A stretch of DNA of 64,000 nucleotides from NCBI RefSeq assembly GCF_018780075.1, contig NZ_JADMKB010000003.1, positions 62,001-126,000 of the forward strand, written 5' to 3'. The DNA is from Hydrogenophaga sp. Its GTDB lineage: Bacteria; Pseudomonadota; Gammaproteobacteria; Burkholderiales; Burkholderiaceae_C. This document shows, in pieces, positions 8,144 through 17,247 of this stretch (positions are counted from its first letter, which is position 1; each line of letters begins with the position of its first letter). The notes under the pieces are model-generated. The model was not told the origin of the DNA. It did no database searches and worked only from the letters and a program-made list of their open reading frames with translations. Position numbers and translations under genes: made by a program.

Positions 8144-8956
8144 TCAGCACACCACCCGGTTGAACAGCTGCTCAAAATTGCGGCTGGTTGCTTCGCCCAC
8201 TTCGGCCACGCTCAAGCCCTTGATCTCGGCGATCTGTTGCGCCACGTGCGGCACGTAGGACGGGTTGTTGGTTTTGCCACGGTGAGGCACCGGTGCGAGA
8301 TACGGGCTGTCGGTCTCGATGAGCAAACGGTCCAGTGGCACGAACCGGGCCACTTCACGCAGGTCGCTGGCGTTGCGAAACGTCAGAATGCCTGAGAAGG
8401 AGATGAAGAAGTCCAGCTCCAGCGCTGCACGGGCCACGGCCTCGGTTTCCGTGAAGCAATGGAACACGCCACGGGATCGCGGCAGCGCTTCACCGCTCGC
8501 GGTGGAGGTGAACCCGCCCTCGTCTTTCAGAATGGCCAGGGTGTCGTCGGAGGCGCTGCGGGTGTGAATCACGAGCGGCAGGTCGGTCTGGCGACCTGCC
8601 TGGATGTGGACCCGGTAGCGGTCACGCTGCCATTCCATGTCGGCGACGCTGCGCCCATTCAGGCGGTAGTAGTCCAGGCCGGTTTCGCCAATGCCCACCA
8701 CACGCTGGCGCGCCGCACGCTCCAGCAGGTCTTGCAGGCTGGGCTCCTGAACGCCTTCGTTGTCGGGGTGCACCCCCACGGTGGACCACAGGTTGGCGTG
8801 GTCGCGCGCCAGCGCGTGCACCGCCTCGAACTCTTCCAGGGTGGTACAGATGCAAAGGGCGCGGTCGACCTGTGCCTGTTCCATGGCCGAGAGAATGGCC
8901 GGCAACTGGGCGGTGAGCTCGGGAAAGCTCAGGTGGCAATGGGAGTCGGTGAACAT
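8144..8956 (-). CDS. tatD: TatD-family metal-dependent hydrolase/DNase
   Basis: A 270-residue TIM-barrel hydrolase. Metal-binding signatures of the TatD family are present: DSHCHLSF at residues 4-11, GIGETGLDY near 95-103, the HTRSASDDT region near 150, GVFHCFTET near 188 and LIETDSPYLAP near 225. TatD enzymes are 3'-5' exonucleases involved in DNA repair or turnover. In Burkholderiales the gene commonly follows holB and pilZ, as here. The downstream ankyrin gene starts one base after its stop, indicating translational coupling. Confidence 0.93.
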   Translation of the reverse strand: MFTDSHCHLSFPELTAQLPAILSAMEQAQVDRALCICTTLEEFEAVHALARDHANLWSTVGVHPDNEGVQEPSLQDLLERAARQRVVGIGETGLDYYRLNGRSVADMEWQRDRYRVHIQAGRQTDLPLVIHTRSASDDTLAILKDEGGFTSTASGEALPRSRGVFHCFTETEAVARAALELDFFISFSGILTFRNASDLREVARFVPLDRLLIETDSPYLAPVPHRGKTNNPSYVPHVAQQIAEIKGLSVAEVGEATSRNFEQLFNRVVC

Positions 8957-9015
8957 GCAGGGGAACCGGGTTCAAGGCGCGCAGGCCAGGCGGCCCGGCC
9001 TGGGCAACAGACGGG

Positions 9016-9387
9016 TCAGATGGTCTGGGTGGCGCGGTCAGAACCCAGGCTCGCGCCCAGGATCTCTTCGATCTTGATCTTGAGGTGCCTGGACTTTTCG
9101 TCGGCAGGGAAGCGGATGCCCACGCCCTGGGTGCGACCGCCTTGCGCCTTGGCCGGCGTCACCCAGGCCACCTTACCGGCCACCGGATACCGCTGGGGAT
9201 CGTCGGGCAGGCTGAGCAGCACGTACACATCGTCGCCAATGCGGTAGTCGCGCGACGAGGGAATGAAGATGCCGCCCTCGGTGAACAGGGGGATGTAGGC
9301 GGCATACAGAGCCGCTTTCTCCTTGATGGAGAGTTGAATCACGCTCGGCCGCGACGACGCTGGGGTAGGGACGGGGCTGGTGCTCAT
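9016..9387 (-). CDS. pilZ: PilZ-domain protein
   Basis: A 123-residue single-domain PilZ protein. The core VIQLSIKEKAALYAAYIPLF, then GGIFIPSSRDYRIGDDVYVLL and AWVTPAKAQGGRTQGVGIRF are typical of the small PilZ proteins needed for type IV pilus assembly, which often lack the RxxxR arrangement for c-di-GMP binding; no clear RxxxR is seen here. I take the ATG at 9387; an upstream TTG at 9408 is possible but has no ribosome site. It lies 43 bases after holB in the same direction, the usual place for this gene (holB-pilZ) in Pseudomonas and Burkholderiales. Confidence 0.88.
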   Translation of the reverse strand: MSTSPVPTPASSRPSVIQLSIKEKAALYAAYIPLFTEGGIFIPSSRDYRIGDDVYVLLSLPDDPQRYPVAGKVAWVTPAKAQGGRTQGVGIRFPADEKSRHLKIKIEEILGASLGSDRATQTI

Positions 9388-9430
9388 GGCGTTGAAGTTT
9401 AGCGGCAAACCCGGCCCGTGGCGCCTGGCA

Positions 9431-10468
9431 TCAGGTTCGCGGAGACGTGCGCGCGAGTGCCTGTCGCGTCGCCGCGACCCAGGCCTCCTGCATCAGGCCC
9501 GGGTTGTAGGGGTGCTCCACCGTGCGGGCGGCCTGCATCAGCGCACTCGACCAGCGCGCCAACGCCATCCAGCGCGGCGCGGGCGGCAGGCTGTCGGCGG
9601 GAAAGAAACGTGGCGACGCACCGGCGGCCACCGACATCAGGTCGTGACACAGCTTTTGCAGCAGCTCCAGCTGTTGCGCGGCGGTCCAGTCGGACAGCAG
9701 GGACCAGTCGCCCTTGGCCAGCGCGCGCGGCAACTCGCTCCAGCGCGAGGCCGCGAGGCCGCTGCGCCCCCAGGCCAGCGCGTCGTCGGGTCGCCCGCCT
9801 GCCGCCTGCAGCCACACACGCGCCTGTTCGGGGCCGGGGTCTTTGGCGCCATCTGCCCGCGCCCGTGCCTGCAGCCAGTCGAGCGCTTCGGCTTCGGCGG
9901 GCCAGGTCATCGCGTGGGTCTGGCAGCGGCTGCGGATGGTGGGCAACAGCTGGTGGGTGGCTTCGCTCGCGAGCACGAAGCGGGTGTCGCCGGCCGGTTC
10001 TTCCAGCGTCTTGAGCAAGGCGTTGGCGGTCACGTGGTTCATGCGCTCGGCCGGGTACACCAGCACCGCCGTGCCGCGCCCGCGTGCGCTCGTGCGCTGC
10101 GCGAAGGCCACCATGTCGCGCATGGCGTCGACGCGGATTTCCTTGCTGGGCTTGCGCTTCTTGTCGTCGATCTCTTTCTGGGCGGATTCCGAGAGCGGCC
10201 AACCGCGCTCCAGCAGCACCGTCTCCGGCATCAGCACCACCAGATCGGGGTGCGCCCGGCTGCCGACCAGGTGGCAACTGCCGCAGGTGCCGCAGGCGCC
10301 CGCCGGCGTGGGGTTTTCGCACAACCAGGCCTGGGCCAGACCCATGCCAAGATCGTATTGACCCAGGCCGGACGGTCCCTGCAGCAGCCAGGCGTGGCCG
10401 CGCTGGCCGAGCAACTGGGACAGCTGCCGCTGAATCCACGGCGCGGCGATGGCAGGTGTGTTGCTCAT
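9431..10468 (-). CDS. holB: DNA polymerase III delta' subunit
   Basis: A 345-residue clamp-loader subunit. The AAA+ P-loop position reads [10 protein letters not shown], with Gln where the Lys of a working Walker A would be, as expected for delta', which does not hydrolyse ATP. A four-Cys zinc module [10 protein letters not shown] follows at about residue 55, then [20 protein letters not shown] and the IRSRCQ (sensor/SRC-like) motif. Start is fixed by a 4-base ATGA overlap with the end of tmk; the longer frame upstream is the antisense/out-of-frame part of tmk. It works in the clamp loader, placing the beta clamp on DNA. Confidence 0.93.
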   Translation of the reverse strand: MSNTPAIAAPWIQRQLSQLLGQRGHAWLLQGPSGLGQYDLGMGLAQAWLCENPTPAGACGTCGSCHLVGSRAHPDLVVLMPETVLLERGWPLSESAQKEIDDKKRKPSKEIRVDAMRDMVAFAQRTSARGRGTAVLVYPAERMNHVTANALLKTLEEPAGDTRFVLASEATHQLLPTIRSRCQTHAMTWPAEAEALDWLQARARADGAKDPGPEQARVWLQAAGGRPDDALAWGRSGLAASRWSELPRALAKGDWSLLSDWTAAQQLELLQKLCHDLMSVAAGASPRFFPADSLPPAPRWMALARWSSALMQAARTVEHPYNPGLMQEAWVAATRQALARTSPRT

Positions 10469-11157
10469 CGGGGACCGCTGTTGGCCGGGACCATGATGGA
10501 CAACCAACCGCGCCGCACGAAGGTGCTGGTGAGCTGTTGCCAGACCAGGTGGCGGGCCTGATCGGCCTGGATGCGGGCAAAGCGCGTTGGATCGGCCGCG
10601 GCCCGCGCCGCGTAACCGGCGGCCACGTGGCGGAAGAAGTCCAGCGGCTGAGCCTCGAACCGGTCGGGCGCACGCGCGTCGGCCAGTCGGGCGGCGGCCG
10701 TTTCGGGCGGCAGGTCGAACCACACGGTCAGGTCCGGCTGGCGCAGCGCGCCCTCGCCCACCGCAGGTGTGGCCTGCACCCAGCGCTCCAGGGTCCCCAG
10801 CACATCGAGATCAAAGCCGCGTCCGCCACCCTGATAGGCAAAGGTCGCGTCGGTGAAGCGGTCGCACAGCACCACCTCACCGCGCGCCAGCGCCGGCTCG
10901 ATCACGTTCATCAGGTGGTCGCGCCGGGCGGCAAACACCAGCAGCGACTCGGTGAGTGGGTCCATCGAATCGTTCAACAGCAGTGCGCGCAGCTTCTCGG
11001 CCAGTGGCGTGCCACCGGGCTCGCGCGTCAGCGTGACAGTGCGGCCCTGGCCCCGGAACGCATCGGCCAGCCCGGCGATGTGGGTGGACTTGCCGGCGCC
11101 GTCGATGCCTTCGAAGCTGATGAAGAGGCCTCGGGCCTGGGGATTCGGGTGGGGCAT
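10465..11157 (-). CDS. tmk: Thymidylate kinase
   Basis: A 230-residue dTMP kinase. P-loop [11 protein letters not shown] at residues 14-24, the [10 protein letters not shown] motif (DRY-region partner, dTMP binding) near 44 and [20 protein letters not shown] near 100 are all intact. It phosphorylates dTMP to dTDP in pyrimidine nucleotide synthesis. It sits 6 bases after mltG and overlaps holB by ATGA, so the three genes are surely co-transcribed, an order conserved in many proteobacteria. The C-terminus is slightly longer than in E. coli Tmk but shows nothing unusual. Confidence 0.95.
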   Translation of the reverse strand: MPHPNPQARGLFISFEGIDGAGKSTHIAGLADAFRGQGRTVTLTREPGGTPLAEKLRALLLNDSMDPLTESLLVFAARRDHLMNVIEPALARGEVVLCDRFTDATFAYQGGGRGFDLDVLGTLERWVQATPAVGEGALRQPDLTVWFDLPPETAAARLADARAPDRFEAQPLDFFRHVAAGYAARAAADPTRFARIQADQARHLVWQQLTSTFVRRGWLSIMVPANSGPR

Positions 11158-11163
11158 ATATGT

Positions 11164-12174
11164 TCAGCGCTGCAGCTGGTATTGCCGCACCGCAGCATTG
11201 TGCTCTTCCAGCGTGGCGCTGAAGGCGCTGCTGCCGTCGCCGCGCGCCACGAAGTACAGCGCCGGCGTGGTGGCCGGCTGGACGGCGGCCTTGAGCGACG
11301 CCCAGCCCGGCATGGCAATGGGCGTGGGCGGCAACCCCGCGCGGGTGTAGCTGTTGTAAGGGGTGTCGGCCAGCAGGTCGGCGCGCCGCAGGTTGCCATC
11401 GAAGCGTTCGCCCAGGCCGTAGATCACGGTCGGATCGGTCTGCAGCCGCATGCCGATGCGCAGCCGGTTGCTGAACACGCCGCCCACCATCGCGCGATCG
11501 GCTTCGGTACCGGTTTCCTTTTCAATGATGCTCGCCAGGATCAGCGCCTCGTCGGGAGCGCGCAGCGGCGAGGCCGGGTCGCGTTGCGCCCAGGCCTGGC
11601 CCAGCCGCTCCTCCATCGCCAGGGCGGCCTGGCGCAACACGCTGGAGGCTGCCGCGTGGCGCACCATGCGGTAGGTGTCGGGGAAAAACCGGCCTTCGGG
11701 ATGGCGACCGGGGAAGCCGATGCGCGCCATCACGCCGGCCGCGTCCAGTCCCTCCAGGTCTTGCGTCAAGTCGGGCGAGCGCCGCACGGCGGCCAGCAGC
11801 TCGCGGAAGTTCCAGCCTTCCAGCAGCGTGAGGCTGCGCAGCGCCTGCTCGCCCTTCACCAGCTGGTTCAGCAGGCCGCGCGGGGTGGTGCCGGGCTTGA
11901 TTTCATAGGTGCCGGCCTTGATGCCCCGCGCCTGGCCCGACCACCGGAACCAGGCGTACAGCAGGGCGGACGGCGTGTTCACGCCCGCCTGGGTGACCGC
12001 TTCGGCCGCGCCGCGTGCCGACGACCCGGGGGCGATCTGAAACTCCAGCGGCGCGGCCGCACTCGTCCCGGCCGGCAACGGCAGCGGCTGCCCCAGCCAC
12101 CACCAGGCGCCCGCGGCGGTCACACCGGCCAACAACGTGGGCACCAGCAGGAGCCAGACAAAAAAACGTTTCAC
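11164..12174 (-). CDS. mltG: Endolytic murein transglycosylase MltG
   Basis: A 336-residue membrane-anchored protein: one N-terminal helix at about residues 4-26, a LysM-like segment, then the YceG catalytic domain with ASIIEKETG, whose Glu near residue 218 matches the catalytic Glu of the E. coli enzyme, and the MRLQTDPTVIYGLG and YNSYTRAGLPPTPI motifs. MltG cleaves nascent glycan strands and sets their length. The GTG at 12174 is chosen because it places VKRF just before the membrane helix; a longer open frame upstream adds residues with no family likeness. The series mltG-tmk-holB starts here, divergent from ygfZ; the 100 bases between must carry both promoters. Confidence 0.92.
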   Translation of the reverse strand: MKRFFVWLLLVPTLLAGVTAAGAWWWLGQPLPLPAGTSAAAPLEFQIAPGSSARGAAEAVTQAGVNTPSALLYAWFRWSGQARGIKAGTYEIKPGTTPRGLLNQLVKGEQALRSLTLLEGWNFRELLAAVRRSPDLTQDLEGLDAAGVMARIGFPGRHPEGRFFPDTYRMVRHAAASSVLRQAALAMEERLGQAWAQRDPASPLRAPDEALILASIIEKETGTEADRAMVGGVFSNRLRIGMRLQTDPTVIYGLGERFDGNLRRADLLADTPYNSYTRAGLPPTPIAMPGWASLKAAVQPATTPALYFVARGDGSSAFSATLEEHNAAVRQYQLQR

Positions 12175-12274
12175 AGCAAGGAGGTCAGGGACTGGGCGCG
12201 CGGCGGGCGCTGAAAAGGTCGGCGGATGATAATCGACCGCACTGTTTTCACCCCACGAACCCGATCGCTCGCGA

Positions 12275-13213
12275 ATGACCACCAGCCCCACCGGACTCCC
12301 TCCCGCCACCGCCCTCCACGGCGTGTCGCTCCTGCCCCACCTGGGCGTGATCCGCGCTCAAGGCGAAGAGGCGGCGAAGTTCCTGCACGGACAACTGACC
12401 AACGACTTTTCACTGCTCGGCCTCTCGGAAGCGCGCCTGGCCGGGTTCTGCTCGGCCAAAGGGCGCCTGCTGGCCAGCTTCATCGGATTCAAACGGGCTC
12501 ACGACGACATTCTTCTGGTGTGCAGCGCCGACCTGCTGCCGGCGACGCTCAAGCGCCTGTCCATGTTCCTGCTGCGCGCCAAGGCCAAGCTCAGCGACGC
12601 CAGCGCGGAGTTCCAGCTCTGGGGTCTGGTTGGCGATGCCGTGCCGGCCGCGCTGCCCGCCAGTCCCTGGAGCAAGCTCGACGCCGATGGCGCGCAGCTG
12701 GTGCGGCTGTATCCGGGTGCGGGCGTGGGCCGCGCGATGTGGGTGGCGCCGGTCGACACGCCGGCTCCTGGCGGCGAGCGGCTGGGTGAGGCCCAGTGGC
12801 GCTGGCTGGAGGTGATGAGCGGCGTGCCCACGCTGTCGTTGCCGGTGGTCGAGGCCTTCGTGCCGCAGATGCTCAACCTCGAATCGGTCGGTGGCGTGAA
12901 CTTCAAAAAAGGTTGTTACCCCGGTCAGGAAGTGGTCGCGCGCAGCCAGTTTCGCGGCACGCTCAAGCGGCGGGCCTACGTGGTGCAGGGCGACGCGGCC
13001 ATGGCCCCGGGCCAGGAGGTCTTCCACGACAGCGACGCTGCCCAGCCGTGTGGCACCGTGGTCGAGGCCGCGCCCCACCCCGAGGCCGGCTGGAACGCCA
13101 TCGTCTCCATGCAGACCAGCGCCGCCGAGGGCGGTCGTTTGCGCCTCGCCGCCGCCGACGGCCCCGCGCTGAACCTGCTGCCCCTGCCCTACCCGCTGCT
13201 CGCGGACATTTGA
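12275..13213 (+). CDS. ygfZ: Folate-binding YgfZ/GcvT-like protein, Fe-S cluster maintenance
   Basis: A 312-residue protein of the YgfZ (IbaG-like GcvT) family. FLHGQLTNDF near residue 33 and the defining KKGCYPGQEVVAR motif near 212 (Cys required for activity in E. coli) are present. YgfZ helps form or repair iron-sulfur clusters in enzymes such as MiaB in a folate-dependent way. It is divergently transcribed from mltG, the normal arrangement in Burkholderiales, and the NRDE protein gene follows 16 bases downstream. The ATG at 12275 fits family length; no strong ribosome site is seen. Confidence 0.9.
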   Translation: MTTSPTGLPPATALHGVSLLPHLGVIRAQGEEAAKFLHGQLTNDFSLLGLSEARLAGFCSAKGRLLASFIGFKRAHDDILLVCSADLLPATLKRLSMFLLRAKAKLSDASAEFQLWGLVGDAVPAALPASPWSKLDADGAQLVRLYPGAGVGRAMWVAPVDTPAPGGERLGEAQWRWLEVMSGVPTLSLPVVEAFVPQMLNLESVGGVNFKKGCYPGQEVVARSQFRGTLKRRAYVVQGDAAMAPGQEVFHDSDAAQPCGTVVEAAPHPEAGWNAIVSMQTSAAEGGRLRLAAADGPALNLLPLPYPLLADI

Positions 13214-13229
13214 AACCACCGGCCCCGGC

Positions 13230-14075
13230 ATGTGCCTGATCGCCTTCGCCATCGACGCCGACCCGGCCTGCCCGCTGCTGATCGCCGCCAACCGCGACGA
13301 GTTCTTCGACCGCCCCACCGAGCCACTCCACCGCTGGGCCTTGCCCGACGGCACGGTCGTGCTGGCCGGGCGCGACCTGCGCGACGGCGGCACCTGGCTG
13401 GGGGTGAGCGACAGCGGCCGAGTGGCCATGCTCACCAACGTGCGCAGCGCCCAACCTGGGCCGGGCCGGCGCAGCCGGGGTGAACTCCCGGCGCGCTGGC
13501 TTCAGGCCCACCTCAACGCGGACGCGCTGATCGCCGGCATCGACCCCGCCGGGTACGGCGGGTTCAACCTGATCGTGGGCGATTTCCGGTCGGGTGTCTG
13601 GGCCTGGATCACCAACCGCGATCCCCTGCAACCCCACCACGACGGCGCCGCAACGCTGCACAGCCAGCGGCTGGCGCCTGGCATCTATGGGCTGTCCAAT
13701 GCGGCGCTGGACACGCCCTGGCCCAAGACACAACGGCTGAAATCAGCGGTGGGCGAAGCGCTGCGCACGCCGTCGATGCAGGACCAGCACCGGGTGCTGA
13801 GCGAGGCACTGGCCGACCGCTCCACCGTCGCCGCTCAGGCTCTGCCGCAGACCGGTGTGCCGCCGGACATCGAGCAGGCGCTGTCCAGCCCGTTCGTGGA
13901 CATGATCGGGCGCGGTTACGGCACCCGCAGCAGCCTGATCGCCAGCGTGACGCGCCATGGCGATGCGGGCGGGTCCTGGCAGGTGCAACTGGACGAGTGG
14001 ACCCACCGGACCAATCGCGCCGACCGGCACCACTGGTCCGGCGACGAACGCCGCACCCACCAGATGGTCTGGTGA
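13230..14075 (+). CDS. NRDE-family (TANGO2-like) protein
   Basis: A 281-residue protein starting with MCLIAFAI and carrying the name-giving NRDE motif in LLIAANRDEFFDRPTEPL near residue 23, followed by GGTWLGVSDSGRVAMLTNVR. These belong to the NRDE/TANGO2 family, related by fold to N-terminal nucleophile hydrolases (Cys at position 2 may be the nucleophile). The cellular role in bacteria is not established; roles in haem handling have been proposed for animal and bacterial members. It is downstream of ygfZ with 16 bases between and probably shares its promoter. It converges with the thioesterase-GNAT gene. Confidence 0.88.
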   Translation: MCLIAFAIDADPACPLLIAANRDEFFDRPTEPLHRWALPDGTVVLAGRDLRDGGTWLGVSDSGRVAMLTNVRSAQPGPGRRSRGELPARWLQAHLNADALIAGIDPAGYGGFNLIVGDFRSGVWAWITNRDPLQPHHDGAATLHSQRLAPGIYGLSNAALDTPWPKTQRLKSAVGEALRTPSMQDQHRVLSEALADRSTVAAQALPQTGVPPDIEQALSSPFVDMIGRGYGTRSSLIASVTRHGDAGGSWQVQLDEWTHRTNRADRHHWSGDERRTHQMVW

Positions 14076-14083
14076 TCCGCCGC

Positions 14084-14953
14084 TCACACCAGGGGCAAAA
14101 ACATCTCCTGGTGCTCGATGCCCGCCTCGACAAACGCTTCGCCCCTTTTCTGGTACCCCAGCCGCTCGTAGAAACCCACCGCGCTGCGCTGGGCATGCAG
14201 CATCACTTCGTGGTCTCCGCGCGCCCGGGCCGCATCCGTCAGCACCTGCAGCACCTGCTTGCCGAGCGATCCCCCGCGCAGCACCCGGTGGACCGCCATG
14301 CGGCCGATCCGGCCAACGCCGGGCTGCTCGCTGACCATGCGCCCGGTGGCCACCGGCCGGCCCAGGCGGTTGAAGGCCACGGCGTGCAGCGCGGTGGCGT
14401 CGGCCGCGTCGCTGACCAGCTCCTTGGGAATGCGCTGCTCGTCGACAAAGACATCCATGCGCAGCACCTGGGCGTCGGTGCCCAGCGTGGCCCAGTCGCC
14501 AAGTTTCACCGTGGTCATGGCCTCGCCCGCCTCAAAGCCGAGCAGGATGTGGCGCAGCGCCTCGGGCACGGGGCTCGAGGTCTGCGTGGCCGGGTCGGCG
14601 AACACGTAGATGAGCTCCCCGGTGATCAGATGATCATCGCCCCGGAAGATGGCGCCGGTGAAGGTGATGGACGAGCTGCCGATGCGGCTGCACTTCATGG
14701 CAATGTCGATCTGATCGTCGAGTTGCGCGGAGGCGTGGAATTCGACCGTGGCCTTGACCACGTAGAGATCGCCTTCGAGTTGCCGCATCGAGGCCTCGTA
14801 GGGCAGTGCCAGCGCCCGCCAGTAGTCGCTGATGGCGGTGTCGAAGTACATCAGGTAGTGGGCGTTGAAGACGATTTTCTGCATGTCCACCTCGGCCCAG
14901 CGCACGCGCAGGCGGTGGAAGAAGCGGAAGTGTGATCGTTGCAGGGTGGTCAT
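14084..14953 (-). CDS. Fusion of a YbgC/FadM-type thioesterase and a GNAT acetyltransferase
   Basis: A 289-residue two-domain protein. Residues 1-145 form a hot-dog acyl-CoA thioesterase (RVRWAEVDMQKIVFNAHYL matches the N-terminal active-site region of YbgC/FadM). Residues about 145-289 form a GNAT N-acetyltransferase of the ElaA type (VFVDEQRIPKELVSDAAD near 190, acetyl-CoA loop RGGSLGKQVL near 230, and GFYERLGYQKRGE near 265). Its start codon directly abuts the stop codon of the preceding esterase gene (TGA-ATG), so the two are translated in series. Substrates of both halves are unknown. Confidence 0.85.
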   Translation of the reverse strand: MTTLQRSHFRFFHRLRVRWAEVDMQKIVFNAHYLMYFDTAISDYWRALALPYEASMRQLEGDLYVVKATVEFHASAQLDDQIDIAMKCSRIGSSSITFTGAIFRGDDHLITGELIYVFADPATQTSSPVPEALRHILLGFEAGEAMTTVKLGDWATLGTDAQVLRMDVFVDEQRIPKELVSDAADATALHAVAFNRLGRPVATGRMVSEQPGVGRIGRMAVHRVLRGGSLGKQVLQVLTDAARARGDHEVMLHAQRSAVGFYERLGYQKRGEAFVEAGIEHQEMFLPLV

Positions 14954-15937
14954 TCAGCGGGCTCCAAAAGCGTGTCTGAGGGCGCGGGCGGCGTCGTTGT
15001 GGGCGGTCAATGCCGGCGGGATGGCGCGCCCGAACTGGATGAAGCCGTGCACCACGCCGGCGTAGATCTCCAGGTCCACCGCCACCCCCGCCATGCGCAG
15101 GCGGTCGGCGTACATCACGCCTTCGTCGGTCAGCGGGTCGCATTCGGCCAGGCCGATCCAGGCCGGTGCCACGCCGTCGAGGTCGCGCACCTGCCCTTGT
15201 TCATCGACACCGTCCAGCGGGGCGAAGCGCCAGTGATTGCGGTCTTCCGGGCTGCGCAGGTACTGGTTGAAAAAGTAGGTGATGTGTGGCTCTTCCAGCA
15301 GGAAGCCGTCGGCGAAGGTCTTGTGGCTGGGCGTGTTCTGGTGGCCGGCGGTGCCGGGGTAGAACAGCAGCTGCAGTGCCAGCGGCAAGCCCGCGTCGCG
15401 CGCGGCGATGGCGGTCACGGCGGCGAGCGTGCCGCCGGCGCTGTCACCGCCGACCGCGATGTGGGCACCGTCCAGCCGCAGCGCGGTGGCGTTCTCGCGC
15501 AGCCAGGCCAGGCTGTCCCAGGCGTCGTTCGCGGCGGAGGGGAACTTTGACTCAGGGGCCAGCCGGTAGTCGACCGAGACCACGGCGCAGTGCGCCAGGT
15601 GGGCCAGGTGGCGGCACAGCGGCTCGTGCGTGGCCACGCTGCCGACCGTGAAACCGCCACCGTGGAAGTACAGCAGCACGGGCAGGGGATGTTCGCACGC
15701 CGGGGCGAACAGCCGGGCGTGCAGCTCGACGCCGTCCCGCGCGGGGATGGCCAGGTCCTCGGCCCTGGCCAGCTTGTGCGAAGGGATGTCGAGCACCCCC
15801 GCACCCGCGGCGTAGGCGGCCTTGGCCTGGTCGGGCGTCAGGGCGTGCATGGGCGGGTGCCCGGCGCGGGCGATGCGGTCGAGCACGCCGCGCATGGCGG
15901 GCGACAACAGGGCTCTGGGGTTGCGGTGGTGCGACAT
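14954..15937 (-). CDS. Alpha/beta hydrolase (hormone-sensitive-lipase family esterase)
   Basis: A 327-residue esterase/lipase of family IV. The oxyanion motif YFHGGGFTVGS is near residue 88, YRLAPESKFP near 122, the nucleophile elbow GGDSAGG near 155, and the acid/histidine end CDPLTDEG and VVHGFIQF near 250 and 285. It should hydrolyse short-chain carboxylic esters in the cytoplasm. I chose the ATG at 15937 (MSHHRNPRAL), which gives the family length; a longer frame upstream to 16054 overlaps the promoter of the divergent alcohol dehydrogenase. It forms an operon with the thioesterase-acetyltransferase fusion. Confidence 0.88.
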   Translation of the reverse strand: MSHHRNPRALLSPAMRGVLDRIARAGHPPMHALTPDQAKAAYAAGAGVLDIPSHKLARAEDLAIPARDGVELHARLFAPACEHPLPVLLYFHGGGFTVGSVATHEPLCRHLAHLAHCAVVSVDYRLAPESKFPSAANDAWDSLAWLRENATALRLDGAHIAVGGDSAGGTLAAVTAIAARDAGLPLALQLLFYPGTAGHQNTPSHKTFADGFLLEEPHITYFFNQYLRSPEDRNHWRFAPLDGVDEQGQVRDLDGVAPAWIGLAECDPLTDEGVMYADRLRMAGVAVDLEIYAGVVHGFIQFGRAIPPALTAHNDAARALRHAFGAR

Positions 15938-16052
15938 GGGACGGCATTGTGGCTGTCTTTTGCGCGACCGGCAGCCGTGTGGGCGACCTTCTTGGCCGAA
16001 GCTGCGGGCCGTATAGTTTTCCCTCCCAACACAACAGCCCAAGAGACACGCC

Positions 16053-17189
16053 ATGGCCCAGATTCTTTACGTGACCAACATCCTGATCGACTTCGGCGCG
16101 CTGTCGCAGCTGCAGGCCGAGTGCGAACGCGTGGGCATCCGGCGCCCGCTGATCGTGACCGACGCGGGCGTCAAGGCCGTGGGCCTGCTCGACAAGGCGC
16201 TGGCCGCCCTGCCCGGCCTGAAGCCGGCCGTGTTTGACCAGACCCCCTCGAACCCGACCGAAGCGGCGGTGCGTGCCGCGGTCGCGGTGTACCAGGCCGA
16301 GGGCTGCGACGGCCTGATCGCGCTGGGTGGCGGCAGCTCCATCGATTGCGCCAAAGGCGTGGCCATCGCGGCGATGCACGAAGGCCCGCTCAAGAACTAC
16401 GCCACCATCGAAGGTGGCTCTCCGAAGATCACCGACCGCGTCCCGCCGCTGATCGCCGTGCCCACCACCGCTGGCACCGGCAGCGAGGTGGCGCGCGGCG
16501 CCATCGTGATCGTGGACGACGGCCGCAAGCTCGGCTTCCACAGCTGGCACCTGGTGCCAAAGACCGCCCTGCTCGACCCTGAGCTCACGCTCGGTCTGCC
16601 GCCCATGCTCACCGCCGCCACCGGCATGGACGCCATCGCCCACTGCATGGAAACCTTCATGGCGCCGGCCTTCAACCCGCCGGCCGACGGCATCGGGCTC
16701 GACGGCCTGGCGCGTGGCTGGGCGCACATCGAGCGCGCCACCACCAACGGGCAAGACCGCGAGGCGCGGCTGAACATGATGAGCGCGTCGATGCAGGGCG
16801 CGATGGCGTTCCAGAAAGGGCTGGGCTGCGTGCACAGCCTGAGCCACAGCCTGGGCGGCGTGAACCCGCGCCTGCACCACGGCACGCTCAACGCGATGTT
16901 CCTGCCCGCCGTGATCCGCTTCAACGCCGAGGCCGAATCGATGAAGAAAGACCGGCGGCTGGACCGCATGGCCCACGCGATGGGCCTGGCCAGCGGCAGC
17001 GACGTCGGTGAAGCGATCAAGGCGATGAACGCCCGCCTCGGCCTGCCCAGCGGCTTGGCCGCCATGGGCGTGACGCCCGACCTGTTCGACAAAGTGATCG
17101 AAGGTGCCCTGGCCGACCACTGCCACAAGACCAACCCGCGCCTCGCCAGCGCCGACGACTACCGGGCCATGCTCGAAGCCGCCATGTGA
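16053..17189 (+). CDS. Iron-containing (group III) alcohol dehydrogenase
   Basis: A 378-residue member of the iron-dependent alcohol dehydrogenase family. The NAD-binding [13 protein letters not shown] motif is near residue 96, [15 protein letters not shown] near 137 and the metal-binding region [10 protein letters not shown] with the later HSLSHSLGG and [12 protein letters not shown] supplies Asp and His ligands. It oxidises an alcohol or reduces an aldehyde with NAD(P); the substrate is unknown. It is a single gene, divergent from the esterase operon and closed by a terminator hairpin 8 bases after its stop. Confidence 0.92.
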   Translation: MAQILYVTNILIDFGALSQLQAECERVGIRRPLIVTDAGVKAVGLLDKALAALPGLKPAVFDQTPSNPTEAAVRAAVAVYQAEGCDGLIALGGGSSIDCAKGVAIAAMHEGPLKNYATIEGGSPKITDRVPPLIAVPTTAGTGSEVARGAIVIVDDGRKLGFHSWHLVPKTALLDPELTLGLPPMLTAATGMDAIAHCMETFMAPAFNPPADGIGLDGLARGWAHIERATTNGQDREARLNMMSASMQGAMAFQKGLGCVHSLSHSLGGVNPRLHHGTLNAMFLPAVIRFNAEAESMKKDRRLDRMAHAMGLASGSDVGEAIKAMNARLGLPSGLAAMGVTPDLFDKVIEGALADHCHKTNPRLASADDYRAMLEAAM

Positions 17190-17190
17190 T

Positions 17191-17227
17191 GAAAAAGAAA
17201 GGGCCGGAGCGTGAGCCCCGGCCCTTT
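17191..17227. terminator. Bidirectional terminator between alcohol dehydrogenase and lipoprotein genes
   Basis: A perfect 10-bp stem (AAAGGGCCGG with CCGGCCCTTT, 10-base loop). Read on the minus strand it is followed by TTTCTTTTT, a good tail for the convergent lipoprotein gene; on the plus strand the T run is short but probably still acts for the dehydrogenase. Confidence 0.78.
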
Positions 17228-17247
17228 CCAAAAGTCGCGTAAAAACC

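Noticed and set aside
9399-10673. Alternative minus-strand frame across holB
   Set aside because: Out-of-frame product rich in Arg/Pro/Ala; the holB frame has the clamp-loader motifs.
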